Assembly: GCF_001984715.1 (NCBI RefSeq)
Contig: NZ_MSPR01000005.1
Span: 1-64,000 of the forward strand
Origin: Streptococcus azizii
GTDB lineage: Bacteria; Bacillota; Bacilli; Lactobacillales; Streptococcaceae
DNA length: 64,000 nucleotides
Direction of reading: 5' to 3'
Within the stretch, counting starts at the first letter, position 1. The number at the start of each line of letters is the position of its first letter. The translations under genes and the position numbers were made by a program. Shown here piece after piece: positions 44,908-56,800 of the stretch. The notes beneath the pieces are model-generated. The model was not told the origin of the DNA, did no database searches, and worked only from the letters and a program-made list of their open reading frames with translations.

Positions 44908-46479
44908 TTAGTCCTTTTCTAGTAACTCTTTCCACTGTGTCAGGATACGCCCACTGGTGTAGTCAGCCATTTTTTGGATGGCATAGACCAAAGAGGCATT
45001 CCAGTTGGCCAAACCGTCAAAATAGTAGTGAATAGCCTCTGGTAAATCGCCTGCCTCCTCCAAGACCCAGCCATTTTTTTGGTGGCTGACATAATCGGTT
45101 TCGACACGGTGAATTTGTGGGATTCCTGCACTGATACTTGCAATTTGAGTATAGAGGTCGGGTTCTTCTCCCAAATCCAGCACCAAACGGGCCGTATCCA
45201 AGGCCTCGATAATTTGATTTTCATTGCTAAAGCAGGCAAAGTCAATCCGACTCAGCTCAAATGCCTGATCTTCCTCTAGCTGATTTTCCCCTGCATCCTC
45301 TGCTAGGGTAAAGAAGTTCTCTGGGTCAAAGCCTTCTTTAATCTGACGGCACACCCATTCTTCTAATTGGGAGAGGGGGAATTGACGGTTAAAGGTGACC
45401 AGTTGCAATTCAATCAAGCGGTTCTGATCCATCATCTCTAAAAGAGATAGGAGGCTAGCCTCTAATAGCTCTTGGTCAATAGTATCGATATGGAAATAGA
45501 TGGTCAGTTCCTTGACCATCTGACTGTGACCCAAGCGCAAGCGCGTGTCAAATGGTGAGATACGCGTTACAGTCCTCTTTTCCGCCTGTAGGGCTTGCAG
45601 GGACTCCTGTAGACGTCTCTCCTCTTTTTCAGTATCGACCACCAGTAAATCGGCCGTCTGGGTAATCGATGACAGGCTCTGCAGATTGGTGACGTCATAG
45701 CGGTCAGCAAAAAAGGAAAAGACTTTCTTTTGTTGGCTGAAACTTTCCAATACCAAGTCATTGTGCTGGAGGTGGCTCGCTATGATGACGACATCCTCCG
45801 GTGTCATATGGGACTGTTTGAACACAGCTAAACGTTCCCGTAACAAGTCTTCCCAGCTCTGGTAGAGATGCTGTTGAAATTGGTGATCTGAGAGCGGGTT
45901 AACCTCAATCGCGACATGCCCTTCTGATAGATGTTCCCGCACTTGCCAGACACCATTTTGATTGAGGTAGTCCTGATGGCTCCTAGTCCCATCTTCTCGA
46001 TGGTAGAGGATACTGGATAAAAAGCCACGGTCATCAAAGAGATAGTGTTTATCCGGTCGGCCGTCCTTCTGAAATTCAATCGATAAGAGGTTGCCATTTT
46101 CTGCAAATTGAATGTAGGCTAAGATCTCTTCTGCTCTTTTAGCAACGACGGCAAAGGGGGTGTATAAAAAGCGCGTTCCTTTTGGCCACTGCAAGGACTT
46201 AAAAGCGATGGGCTTGACTGAGCGAACAGAGATATTTTGAATATCATCGAAAAATGACCAATAATCTGCTCCCAGTAAATCTTGCTTGTGTAAGAAGTAG
46301 CGGAACTGTGGCTGATAATTCAAGATCAGCAAGCAGGAGGATTCCTGGGCTGTTTGAAACATTTTGAGCTGGTTCACCGTATCATCAAAGGTCATGCGTT
46401 CAAATACGCGAAACCAGAGAGGGGTATCGTCGTACCAGGGACGCTGTTGATGATACCAAGCCGGGATAAAATAAAACAT
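44908..46479 (-). CDS. asp1: Accessory Sec protein Asp1
   Basis: A 523-residue protein of the Asp1 family (MFYFIPAWYHQQRPWYDDTP start; FSFFADRYDVTNLQSLSSIT). Asp1 has a GtfB-like GT-B fold without catalytic activity and forms the Asp1-2-3 complex that guides the adhesin to SecA2/SecY2. It starts 9 bp after secY2, preceded by AGGAGTGACTT. Confidence 0.93.
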   Translation of the reverse strand: MFYFIPAWYHQQRPWYDDTPLWFRVFERMTFDDTVNQLKMFQTAQESSCLLILNYQPQFRYFLHKQDLLGADYWSFFDDIQNISVRSVKPIAFKSLQWPKGTRFLYTPFAVVAKRAEEILAYIQFAENGNLLSIEFQKDGRPDKHYLFDDRGFLSSILYHREDGTRSHQDYLNQNGVWQVREHLSEGHVAIEVNPLSDHQFQQHLYQSWEDLLRERLAVFKQSHMTPEDVVIIASHLQHNDLVLESFSQQKKVFSFFADRYDVTNLQSLSSITQTADLLVVDTEKEERRLQESLQALQAEKRTVTRISPFDTRLRLGHSQMVKELTIYFHIDTIDQELLEASLLSLLEMMDQNRLIELQLVTFNRQFPLSQLEEWVCRQIKEGFDPENFFTLAEDAGENQLEEDQAFELSRIDFACFSNENQIIEALDTARLVLDLGEEPDLYTQIASISAGIPQIHRVETDYVSHQKNGWVLEEAGDLPEAIHYYFDGLANWNASLVYAIQKMADYTSGRILTQWKELLEKD

Positions 46480-46488
46480 AAGTCACTC

Positions 46489-47748
46489 CTAGATTAGATT
46501 CTTGTATTTTTTCCAATTTTGCAACATATCGACCTGCTCGATAACCCCTAATAGTAAGCTGGAGATGATAAAGACATTGCTGATGAGCAAGGCCAGGCTG
46601 ACATTTTCTGATGTCCCTTTTTGCCAGACAATAATCAGCAGAGGCACTCCTCCCATTAGAATAACAAAACACGCCCCGAATTGTGCCAAAATATTGATTT
46701 TCTTTTGGATGTATTTTCTGGTCGCCTCACCTGGGCGAATTTTCTCGATGTAGTCTCCATTCCTACGCATACTCTTAGCAATCTCATAGGCATCATAATT
46801 ATAGTAAGAAAAACCAATGGCTAAGATGTAGAGTAGAATGATGTAGAAGAAAACACCTGGTAGTCTTGAGATCCCAATATTCGTTGCCCAAAAAAGCAGC
46901 GTCGGATTTTCTGGAAAAAGAACCAGGAGACCACTGATCAGATAAGGAGGAAGCATCATCAGGGTCATCCCATACATAAATGGCATAGCTCCTGCTGGGG
47001 TGACACGAATCGGTAGATAACTTCCCTTGTTGTAGGCATTGTTTACCCCGATTCGCTTGATGGGAATGCGGTATTCTGCTCGGTAAAAAATGACGGTCAC
47101 TAGCACTAAGACAAACCAACATAGGGCGAAGAGAACCACGTTCAACCATCTATTATCCGTGAAGCCAGTTGCTAGATACCTACCGATATTTTCAACAAAG
47201 GAGAGAATCATATTGACCAAAATAATAATGGTCATCCCTCCTAGTCCTTTGCGGCTATTGACCGACCCTAGCCAAGTCAAGACAAAGGAGCCTGTGATTA
47301 AGAGAAAGATTGTAATAGCTCTTGCCCAAGCAAGGCCTGCTTCTCCAAATTCTTGAAAGAGGGTGAATGTTGCTGCGCTAGTCAGACCAAAGGCCTGAAT
47401 GGCTCCTACTCCCATCGTTAGTAGCATCCGATACCGGTGCAACTGAGCCGTCGTGATATTTTTTAAGATTCCAAATACGGTAAAGAATCGCCAGATAATC
47501 ATAGAGGTCATCCAGGGACTCAATCCTAGTGTAAAAATGGTGATGTTACTAAAGTTGGCTCCTGTGACAGAAGCTAGTTGATTGATGAGCTGATTGCTGG
47601 TAACCTCCTGTAAGGCTGCTGGATTACCGGCTAGCGTCGTGATGGGCAGCATTCTCCCAAACATATAAATCAAAGCAATCGCCATGGTCCAAACCATTTT
47701 CGGAAGGATGAGTGCGCGTTGCCACTTTTTTTTGATTTCTATCAACAT
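46489..47748 (-). CDS. secY2: Accessory Sec channel SecY2
   Basis: A 419-residue membrane protein with ten predicted helices: FTLGLSPWMTSMIIWRFFTV, YRIPIKRIGVNNAYNKGSYL, RVTPAGAMPFMYGMTLMMLP and MRRNGDYIEKIRPGEATRKY are SecY signatures. It is the dedicated channel for the serine-rich adhesin. It lies 87 bp after the adhesin stop codon, past a hairpin and an extended -10 promoter, so it can be transcribed both by read-through and on its own. Confidence 0.95.
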   Translation of the reverse strand: MLIEIKKKWQRALILPKMVWTMAIALIYMFGRMLPITTLAGNPAALQEVTSNQLINQLASVTGANFSNITIFTLGLSPWMTSMIIWRFFTVFGILKNITTAQLHRYRMLLTMGVGAIQAFGLTSAATFTLFQEFGEAGLAWARAITIFLLITGSFVLTWLGSVNSRKGLGGMTIIILVNMILSFVENIGRYLATGFTDNRWLNVVLFALCWFVLVLVTVIFYRAEYRIPIKRIGVNNAYNKGSYLPIRVTPAGAMPFMYGMTLMMLPPYLISGLLVLFPENPTLLFWATNIGISRLPGVFFYIILLYILAIGFSYYNYDAYEIAKSMRRNGDYIEKIRPGEATRKYIQKKINILAQFGACFVILMGGVPLLIIVWQKGTSENVSLALLISNVFIISSLLLGVIEQVDMLQNWKKYKNLI

Positions 47749-47785
47749 CTGTTATTTCTGACTCCCTTCATATCCTACGCTTTCT

Positions 47786-47794
47786 ATTATAACA
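47786..47794 (-). promoter_or_regulatory. Extended -10 promoter of the secY2 operon
   Basis: TGTTATAAT on the minus strand is a perfect TGn-TATAAT extended -10, about 40 nt upstream of the secY2 ATG. The -35 region is poor (TTAAAG), as is common for extended -10 promoters. It would give the export and glycosylation genes expression independent of the adhesin promoter. Confidence 0.6.
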
Positions 47795-47797
47795 TGA

Positions 47798-47827
47798 AAC
47801 TAGCCATTCTTTAAAGAATGGCTAGTT
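47798..47827 (-). terminator. Hairpin after the serine-rich adhesin gene
   Basis: AACTAGCCATTCTTT and AAAGAATGGCTAGTT form a perfect 15-bp inverted repeat just past the adhesin stop codon. The tract after it on the minus strand is only TCATG, so it may attenuate rather than stop read-through, lowering secY2 relative to the adhesin. Confidence 0.65.
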
Positions 47828-47835
47828 CTCTTTTA

Positions 47836-50800
47836 TCATTCTTCATCAGTTGCTTTTTTCTTTTTCTTCTTGGCAAAGAGTCCTCCTAAGAAGAGACCTG
47901 CTCCAAGAATGCCTGCTGACGAACTGCTTTCCCCTGTGTGTGGTAGGGAACGAGTATCACGCCTACTCATTGACTCAGAAGTGGACTCGGATATTGACTC
48001 ACTCACTGATTCGGAGATAGATTCTGATACGGATTCGCTGACCGATTCTGAGATAGACTCTGATACGGATTCGCTCACTGACTCGGAGATAGATTCTGAG
48101 ACGGATTCAGACACAGATTCGCTCACTGACTCGGAAATGGATTCTGAGACGGATTCACTCACTGATTCTGAGATAGATTCAGAAACTGACTCGCTAACCG
48201 ATTCAGAAATAGATTCTGATACGGACTCGCTAACCGACTCAGAGATGGATTCGGAGACGGATTCACTCACGGATTCACTGATGGATTCAGACACTGATTC
48301 GCTAATTGACTCTGAAATAGATTCTGAGACTGACTCACTCACGGATTCACTGATGGATTCAGACACCGATTCACTTACTGACTCGGAGATGGATTCCGAT
48401 ACAGATTCACTCACGGATTCTGAGATTGACTCTGATACTGATTCACTTACTGACTCGGAGATAGATTCAGACACTGATTCGCTCACTGATTCACTGATGG
48501 ATTCTGATACGGATTCGCTGACCGATTCTGAAATGGATTCTGAGACGGATTCACTTACTGACTCGGAGATAGATTCTGATACGGACTCGCTTATTGATTC
48601 AGAGATGGATTCAGACACAGATTCACTTACTGACTCGGAGGTAGATTCAGAAACTGATTCACTCACGGATTCTGAGATTGACTCTGATACGGATTCGCTG
48701 ACCGATTCTGAAATGGATTCTGAGACGGATTCACTTACTGATTCTGAGATGGATTCAGATACTGATTCGCTGACAGACTCTGAGATGGATTCAGATACTG
48801 ATTCGCTGACTGATTCTGAAATAGATTCTGACACAGATTCACTTACTGACTCTGAGATAGATTCTGATACCGACTCACTTACCGACTCTGAGATTGATTC
48901 AGATACTGATTCACTCACGGACTCGGAGATGGATTCTGACACTGATTCGCTGACCGACTCTGAGATAGATTCAGACACGGATTCACTCACGGACTCAGAG
49001 ATAGACTCAGACACTGATTCGCTCACTGACTCGGAGATGGATTCTGATACCGACTCACTTACCGATTCGGAGATAGATTCAGACACCGATTCGCTCACTG
49101 ATTCAGAGATGGATTCTGATACCGACTCACTTACTGACTCGGAAATCGATTCGGAGACAGATTCGCTCACTGACTCACTGATGGACTCTGATACTGACTC
49201 ACTCACTGATTCTGAGATGGATTCAGATACGGATTCGCTGACTGATTCTGAGATGGATTCAGATACTGATTCGCTCACTGACTCGGAGATAGATTCTGAT
49301 ACCGACTCACTTACCGATTCGGAGATAGATTCAGAAACTGATTCGCTCACTGATTCAGAGATGGATTCTGATACCGACTCACTTACCGATTCGGAGATAG
49401 ATTCAGAAACTGACTCGCTCACTGATTCTGAGATAGATTCTGATACGGATTCACTCACGGACTCAGAGATAGACTCTGATACAGATTCACTTACGGATTC
49501 TGAGATAGATTCTGATACTGACTCGCTTATTGATTCAGAGATGGATTCAGACACAGATTCACTTACTGACTCTGAGATAGATTCAGAAACTGATTCACTC
49601 ACGGATTCTGAGATAGACTCTGATACAGATTCGCTAACCGATTCTGAGATGGATTCAGACACAGATTCACTTACCGATTCTGAAATAGATTCAGAAACCG
49701 ATTCACTTACTGACTCAGAAATGGATTCCGATACTGATTCAGAGATGGATTCAGAAACTGATTCACTCACTGATTCAGAAATGGATTCGGAGACGGACTC
49801 ACTCACTGACTCGGAGATTGACTCTGATACGGATTCGCTCACGGACTCACTTACCGACTCAGAGATGGACTCTGATACAGACTCGCTGACAGACTCTGAA
49901 ATAGATTCTGATACTGATTCGCTCACGGACTCGGAGATGGATTCAGACACAGATTCACTTACGGATTCTGAGACGGACTCACTTACAGATTCTGAGATGG
50001 ATTCCGATACTGACTCACTTACCGACTCAGAGATGGATTCGGAGACGGACTCACTTACAGATTCTGAGATAGATTCAGACACCGATTCACTCACTGACTC
50101 GGAGATAGATTCAGACACTGACTCGCTTATTGATTCAGAGATGGATTCAGACACAGATTCACTTACGGACTCAGAGATAGATTCTGATACTGATTCACTC
50201 ACTGATTCTGAGATTGATTCTGATACTGATTCACTCACTGATTCAGAGATAGATTCTGATACTGACTCACTTACTGATTCACTGATGGACTCAGATACAG
50301 ACTCGCTAACCGATTCTGATACTGATTCACTTACTGATTCTGAGATTGATTCAGATACTGACTCACTTACCGACTCGGAAATAGATTCAGACACCGATTC
50401 GCTGACGGACTCAGAAATAGATTCAGATACTGACTCGCTAACTGATTCAGAGATGGATTCAGACACCGATTCGCTGACGGACTCAGAAATAGATTCTGAT
50501 ACTGACTCGCTAACTGATTCAGAGATGGATTCAGACACCGATTCACTCACTGACTCAGAGATAGACTCTGATACTGATTCACTCACTGATTCGGAGATAG
50601 ATTCTGATACTGACTCGCTAACTGACTCAGAGATGGATTCTGATACCGACTCGCTCAATGATTCTGAGATAGATTCAGACACAGATTCGCTCACGGACTC
50701 TGAAATAGATTCTGATACAGATTCGCTCACGGACTCTGAGATAGATTCTGATACAGATTCGCTGACCGATTCAGAGATAGACTCAGACACAGATTCGCTC

Positions 50801-53800
50801 ACGGACTCTGAGATGGATTCTGAGACTGACTCACTTACGGACTCAGAGATGGACTCTGATACTGACTCGCTGACGGACTCTGAAATAGATTCTGATACAG
50901 ATTCGCTCACTGATTCAGAAATGGATTCGGAGACGGATTCGCTGACGGACTCTGAAATAGATTCTGAGACTGACTCGCTGACCGATTCAGAGATTGACTC
51001 TGATACAGATTCACTTACGGATTCAGAAATGGATTCCGATACCGATTCACTTACGGATTCAGAAATAGATTCGGAGACGGATTCACTTACCGATTCAGAG
51101 ATAGACTCTGACACAGATTCACTTACGGATTCAGAAATAGATTCCGATACTGACTCACTTACGGACTCGGAGATAGATTCAGACACGGACTCACTTACCG
51201 ACTCGGAGATGGATTCTGAGACGGATTCACTCACGGACTCTGAAATAGATTCTGATACAGATTCACTTACGGACTCAGAGATAGATTCTGATACTGACTC
51301 GCTTACTGACTCGGAGATGGATTCTGAGACGGATTCACTCACGGACTCGGAGATAGATTCAGAAACGGACTCGCTTACTGACTCGGAGATGGATTCTGAG
51401 ACGGATTCGGAGATAGATTCTGATACGGATTCACTTACGGACTCGCTGATTGACTCTGAGACGGATTCGCTCACTGACTCGGAGATGGATTCGCTCACTG
51501 ACTCGGAGATGGACTCTGATACAGATTCGCTGACGGACTCGGAGATGGACTCTGATACAGATTCACTTACCGACTCGGAGATAGATTCAGAAACGGACTC
51601 ACTTACTGATTCAGAGATGGATTCAGAAACGGACTCGCTCACTGACTCGGAGATGGACTCTGAGACGGATTCACTTACTGACTCTGAAATGGATTCAGAC
51701 ACAGACTCACTTACGGACTCAGAAATAGACTCTGATACTGACTCGCTAACCGACTCAGAGATGGATTCGGAGACTGATTCACTCACTGATTCTGAAACAG
51801 ATTCAGAGATGGACTCACTTACCGATTCAGAAACAGATTCAGAAACGGACTCACTCACTGACTCTGAAATAGATTCTGATACAGATTCGCTGACTGACTC
51901 GGAGATAGATTCACTTACTGATTCAGAAATGGATTCCGATACAGACTCGCTGACCGACTCAGAGATAGATTCGGAGACGGATTCGCTTACTGACTCGGAG
52001 ATAGATTCTGACACTGACTCGCTGACCGATTCTGAGATAGACTCTGATACCGATTCACTCACTGACTCAGAAATAGATTCAGAGATGGACTCACTTACGG
52101 ATTCTGATATAGATTCCGATACTGATTCACTTACCGACTCGGACACAGATTCGCTTACTGACTCGGAGATAGATTCGGATACAGACTCACTTACTGATTC
52201 GGAGATGGATTCTGACACGGATTCACTGACTGATTCTGAAATAGATTCAGACACGGATTCACTGACTGATTCTGAAATAGATTCTGAGACGGACTCACTT
52301 ACCGACTCGGAGATTGATTCAGAGACGGATTCACTGACTGATTCACTGATGGACTCTGAGACTGATTCACTTACGGACTCTGAAATAGATTCTGATACTG
52401 ATTCGCTCACTGACTCGGAGATAGATTCAGACACAGACTCGCTGACGGACTCGGAAATTGACTCTGACACTGACTCGCTGACGGACTCGGAAATTGACTC
52501 GGACACAGATTCACTCACTGACTCTGAAATGGACTCTGAGACTGACTCGCTAACTGACTCAGAGATAGATTCAGACACGGACTCGCTTACCGATTCTGAT
52601 ACGGATTCGCTGACTGATTCTGAGATAGATTCTGATACGGACTCACTCACGGACTCTGAAATAGATTCTGATACTGATTCACTGACTGACTCGGAGATAG
52701 ATTCAGACACAGACTCACTTACTGACTCGGAGATAGATTCACTTACCGACTCGGAGATAGATTCCGATACCGATTCACTTACGGATTCAGAGATAGACTC
52801 ACTCACTGACTCGGAGATTGACTCGGACACAGATTCACTCACTGACTCTGAAATGGACTCTGATACCGATTCGCTGACCGATTCTGAAATAGATTCAGAG
52901 ATGGACTCGCTCACTGACTCTGAGATAGACTCTGAGACTGACTCGCTCACTGACTCAGAGATAGATTCAGACACGGACTCGCTAACTGACTCGGAGATAG
53001 ATTCTGATACTGATTCACTGATGGACTCTGAGACTGACTCGCTTACTGACTCAGAAATAGACTCTGATACCGATTCGCTGACCGACTCAGAAATAGATTC
53101 TGATACGGACTCACTTACCGACTCGGAGATAGATTCAGAGACGGATTCGCTTACTGATTCACTGATGGACTCTGAGACTGATTCACTTACGGACTCTGAA
53201 ATAGATTCTGACACAGATTCACTTACGGACTCTGAAATAGATTCTGACACAGATTCACTTACGGACTCTGAAATAGATTCTGATACTGATTCGCTAACTG
53301 ACTCGGAGATAGATTCAGACACAGACTCGCTGACGGACTCGGAAATTGACTCTGACACAGACTCGCTCACGGATTCTGAGATAGATTCAGAGACTGACTC
53401 GCTAACTGACTCGGAGATAGATTCGCTCACTGACTCGGAGATTGACTCAGACACGGACTCGCTAACCGACTCAGAGATGGATTCACTCACTGATTCTGAT
53501 ACAGATTCAGAGATGGACTCACTCACGGACTCAGAGATAGACTCTGATACAGATTCGCTAACTGACTCTGAAATAGATTCTGATACTGACTCACTCACTG
53601 ACTCGGAGATAGATTCAGAAACTGATTCACTTACCGATTCAGAGATAGACTCTGATACAGATTCACTTACCGATTCAGAAATAGATTCGGAGACGGATTC
53701 ACTTACCGATTCAGAGATAGATTCAGACACGGACTCGCTAACTGACTCGGAGATGGATTCGGAGACGGATTCACTCACGGACTCGGAGATAGATTCAGAC

Positions 53801-56800
53801 ACAGATTCGCTAATTGACTCAGAGATGGATTCACTGATGGACTCTGAGACGGACTCACTCACTGATTCAGAAATAGATTCTGAGACGGACTCAGAGATTG
53901 ACTCTGAAACGGACTCGCTGACCGACTCGGAGATGGACTCAGACACTGACTCACTCACGGACTCGGAGATAGATTCTGATACTGATTCGCTGACGGACTC
54001 TGAGATAGACTCTGATACAGATTCACTTACCGACTCGGAGATAGATTCCGATACTGACTCACTCACGGACTCTGAGATAGATTCAGACACTGACTCACTT
54101 ACCGACTCGGAGATGGATTCTGATACTGATTCACTCACGGACTCGGAGATAGATTCAGACACTGACTCGCTAACGGACTCGGAGATGGACTCTGAAACGG
54201 ATTCACTTACTGATTCAGATACTGACTCGCTAACCGACTCAGAGATGGATTCGGAGACGGATTCGCTGACTGACTCTGAAATAGATTCAGAAACTGACTC
54301 ACTTACAGATTCTGAGATAGATTCAGACACTGATTCACTTACCGACTCGGAGATGGACTCAGACACTGATTCACTTACTGACTCTGAGATGGACTCTGAT
54401 ACAGATTCGCTGACTGACTCTGAGATGGATTCGGATACAGACTCACTTACCGATTCTGAAATGGATTCAGATACAGACTCGCTGACGGATTCTGAAATAG
54501 ATTCAGAGACGGATTCACTCACTGATTCAGAAATGGATTCGGAGACGGATTCACTTACTGATTCTGAGATTGATTCAGAAACTGACTCACTCAATGACTC
54601 AGAGATAGATTCTGAGACGGATTCACTTACGGACTCAGAGATTGACTCAGACACTGACTCGCTAACGGATTCTGAGATTGATTCAGAAACTGACTCACTC
54701 ACTGATTCAGAGATAGATTCTGAGACGGATTCACTTACGGACTCAGAAATAGATTCTGAGACTGACTCGCTTACCGATTCTGAGACGGATTCACTTACCG
54801 ATTCTGAGATAGATTCAGAAACTGACTCGCTCACTGACTCAGAGATGGATTCTGATACAGATTCACTTACTGATTCTGAGATAGATTCTGAGACTGACTC
54901 ACTCACGGATTCAGAGATAGACTCTGAAACAGATTCACTTACGGACTCAGAGATAGATTCTGATACTGACTCACTCACGGATTCGGAGATGGATTCCGAT
55001 ACAGATTCGCTGACTGACTCGGAGACTGACTCGCTGACCGATTCTGAGATAGATTCAGACACTGATTCGCTCACTGACTCGGAGATGGATTCCGATACAG
55101 ATTCACTTACTGATTCTGAGATAGATTCTGATACTGACTCACTCACTGATTCAGAGATAGACTCTGAAACAGATTCACTTACGGACTCAGAAATAGATTC
55201 TGATACTGACTCGCTAACGGATTCTGAGATAGATTCAGAAACTGACTCGCTTACGGACTCAGAGATAGATTCTGATACTGACTCGCTCACTGACTCGGAG
55301 ATGGACTCTGATACCGATTCGCTGACAGATTCTGAGATAGATTCAGATACTGACTCGCTCACTGACTCAGAAATCGATTCTGACACTGACTCACTCACTG
55401 ACTCTGAAACGGATTCGGAGACAGATTCACTCACTGACTCGGAGATAGATTCAGAGACTGACTCAGAAATCGATTCGGATACTGACTCGCTCACTGACTC
55501 AGAAATAGATTCTGACACTGACTCACTCACTGACTCTGAAACGGATTCGGAGACAGATTCACTCACTGACTCGGAGATAGATTCAGAGACTGACTCAGAA
55601 ATCGATTCGGATACTGACTCGCTCACTGACTCAGAAATAGATTCTGACACTGACTCACTCACTGACTCTGAAACGGATTCGGAGACAGATTCACTCACTG
55701 ACTCGGAGATAGATTCAGACACAGATTCACTTACGGATTCTGATACTGATTCGCTCACTGACTCAGAAATGGATTCGGATACCGACTCGCTCACTGACTC
55801 AGAAATGGATTCGGATACCGACTCGCTTACTGACTCAGAAATAGATTCGGATACTGATTCACTGACTGACTCTGAAATGGACTCTGATACTGATTCACTT
55901 ACTGATTCAGAAATCGATTCAGATACCGACTCGCTGACCGATTCTGAGATAGATTCTGACACAGATTCGCTTACTGACTCAGAGATAGATTCAGAGACTG
56001 ACTCGCTCACTGACTCAGAAATGGATTCTGACACTGACTCACTCACTGACTCAGAAACGGATTCGCTTACGGATTCTGAGATAGATTCTGACACAGATTC
56101 ACTTACGGATTCGGAGATTGACTCTGATACGGATTCGCTTACTGACTCTGAAATGGACTCTGAGACAGATTCACTTACGGACTCAGAGATAGACTCTGAC
56201 ACTGATTCACTCACGGACTCGGAGATAGACTCAGAGACGGATTCACTCACGGATTCTGAGATAGATTCTGATACCGATTCACTCACGGACTCAGAAATGG
56301 ATTCGGAGACGGATTCACTTACTGATTCTGAGATTGACTCAGAAACTGATTCGCTTACTGATTCTGAGATGGACTCTGATACCGACTCGCTTACTGATTC
56401 TGAAATGGATTCGGAGACGGATTCACTTACGGACTCTGAAATGGATTCCGATACGGACTCACTAACCGATTCTGAGATGGATTCGGAGACGGATTCGCTG
56501 ACGGACTCAGAAATGGATTCGGATACCGACTCGCTTACTGACTCAGAGATAGATTCAGAGACTGACTCGCTCACTGACTCAGAAATCGATTCTGACACAG
56601 ATTCACTTACTGATTCTGAGATAGATTCAGAAACGGATTCACTTACTGATTCCGAGATAGATTCAGAGACTGACTCGCTCACTGACTCAGAAATAGATTC
56701 TGACACTGACTCACTTACGGACTCAGAAATAGATTCAGATACGGATTCGCTTACCGACTCAGAGATAGATTCAGACACTGATTCGGAGACTGATTCACTT

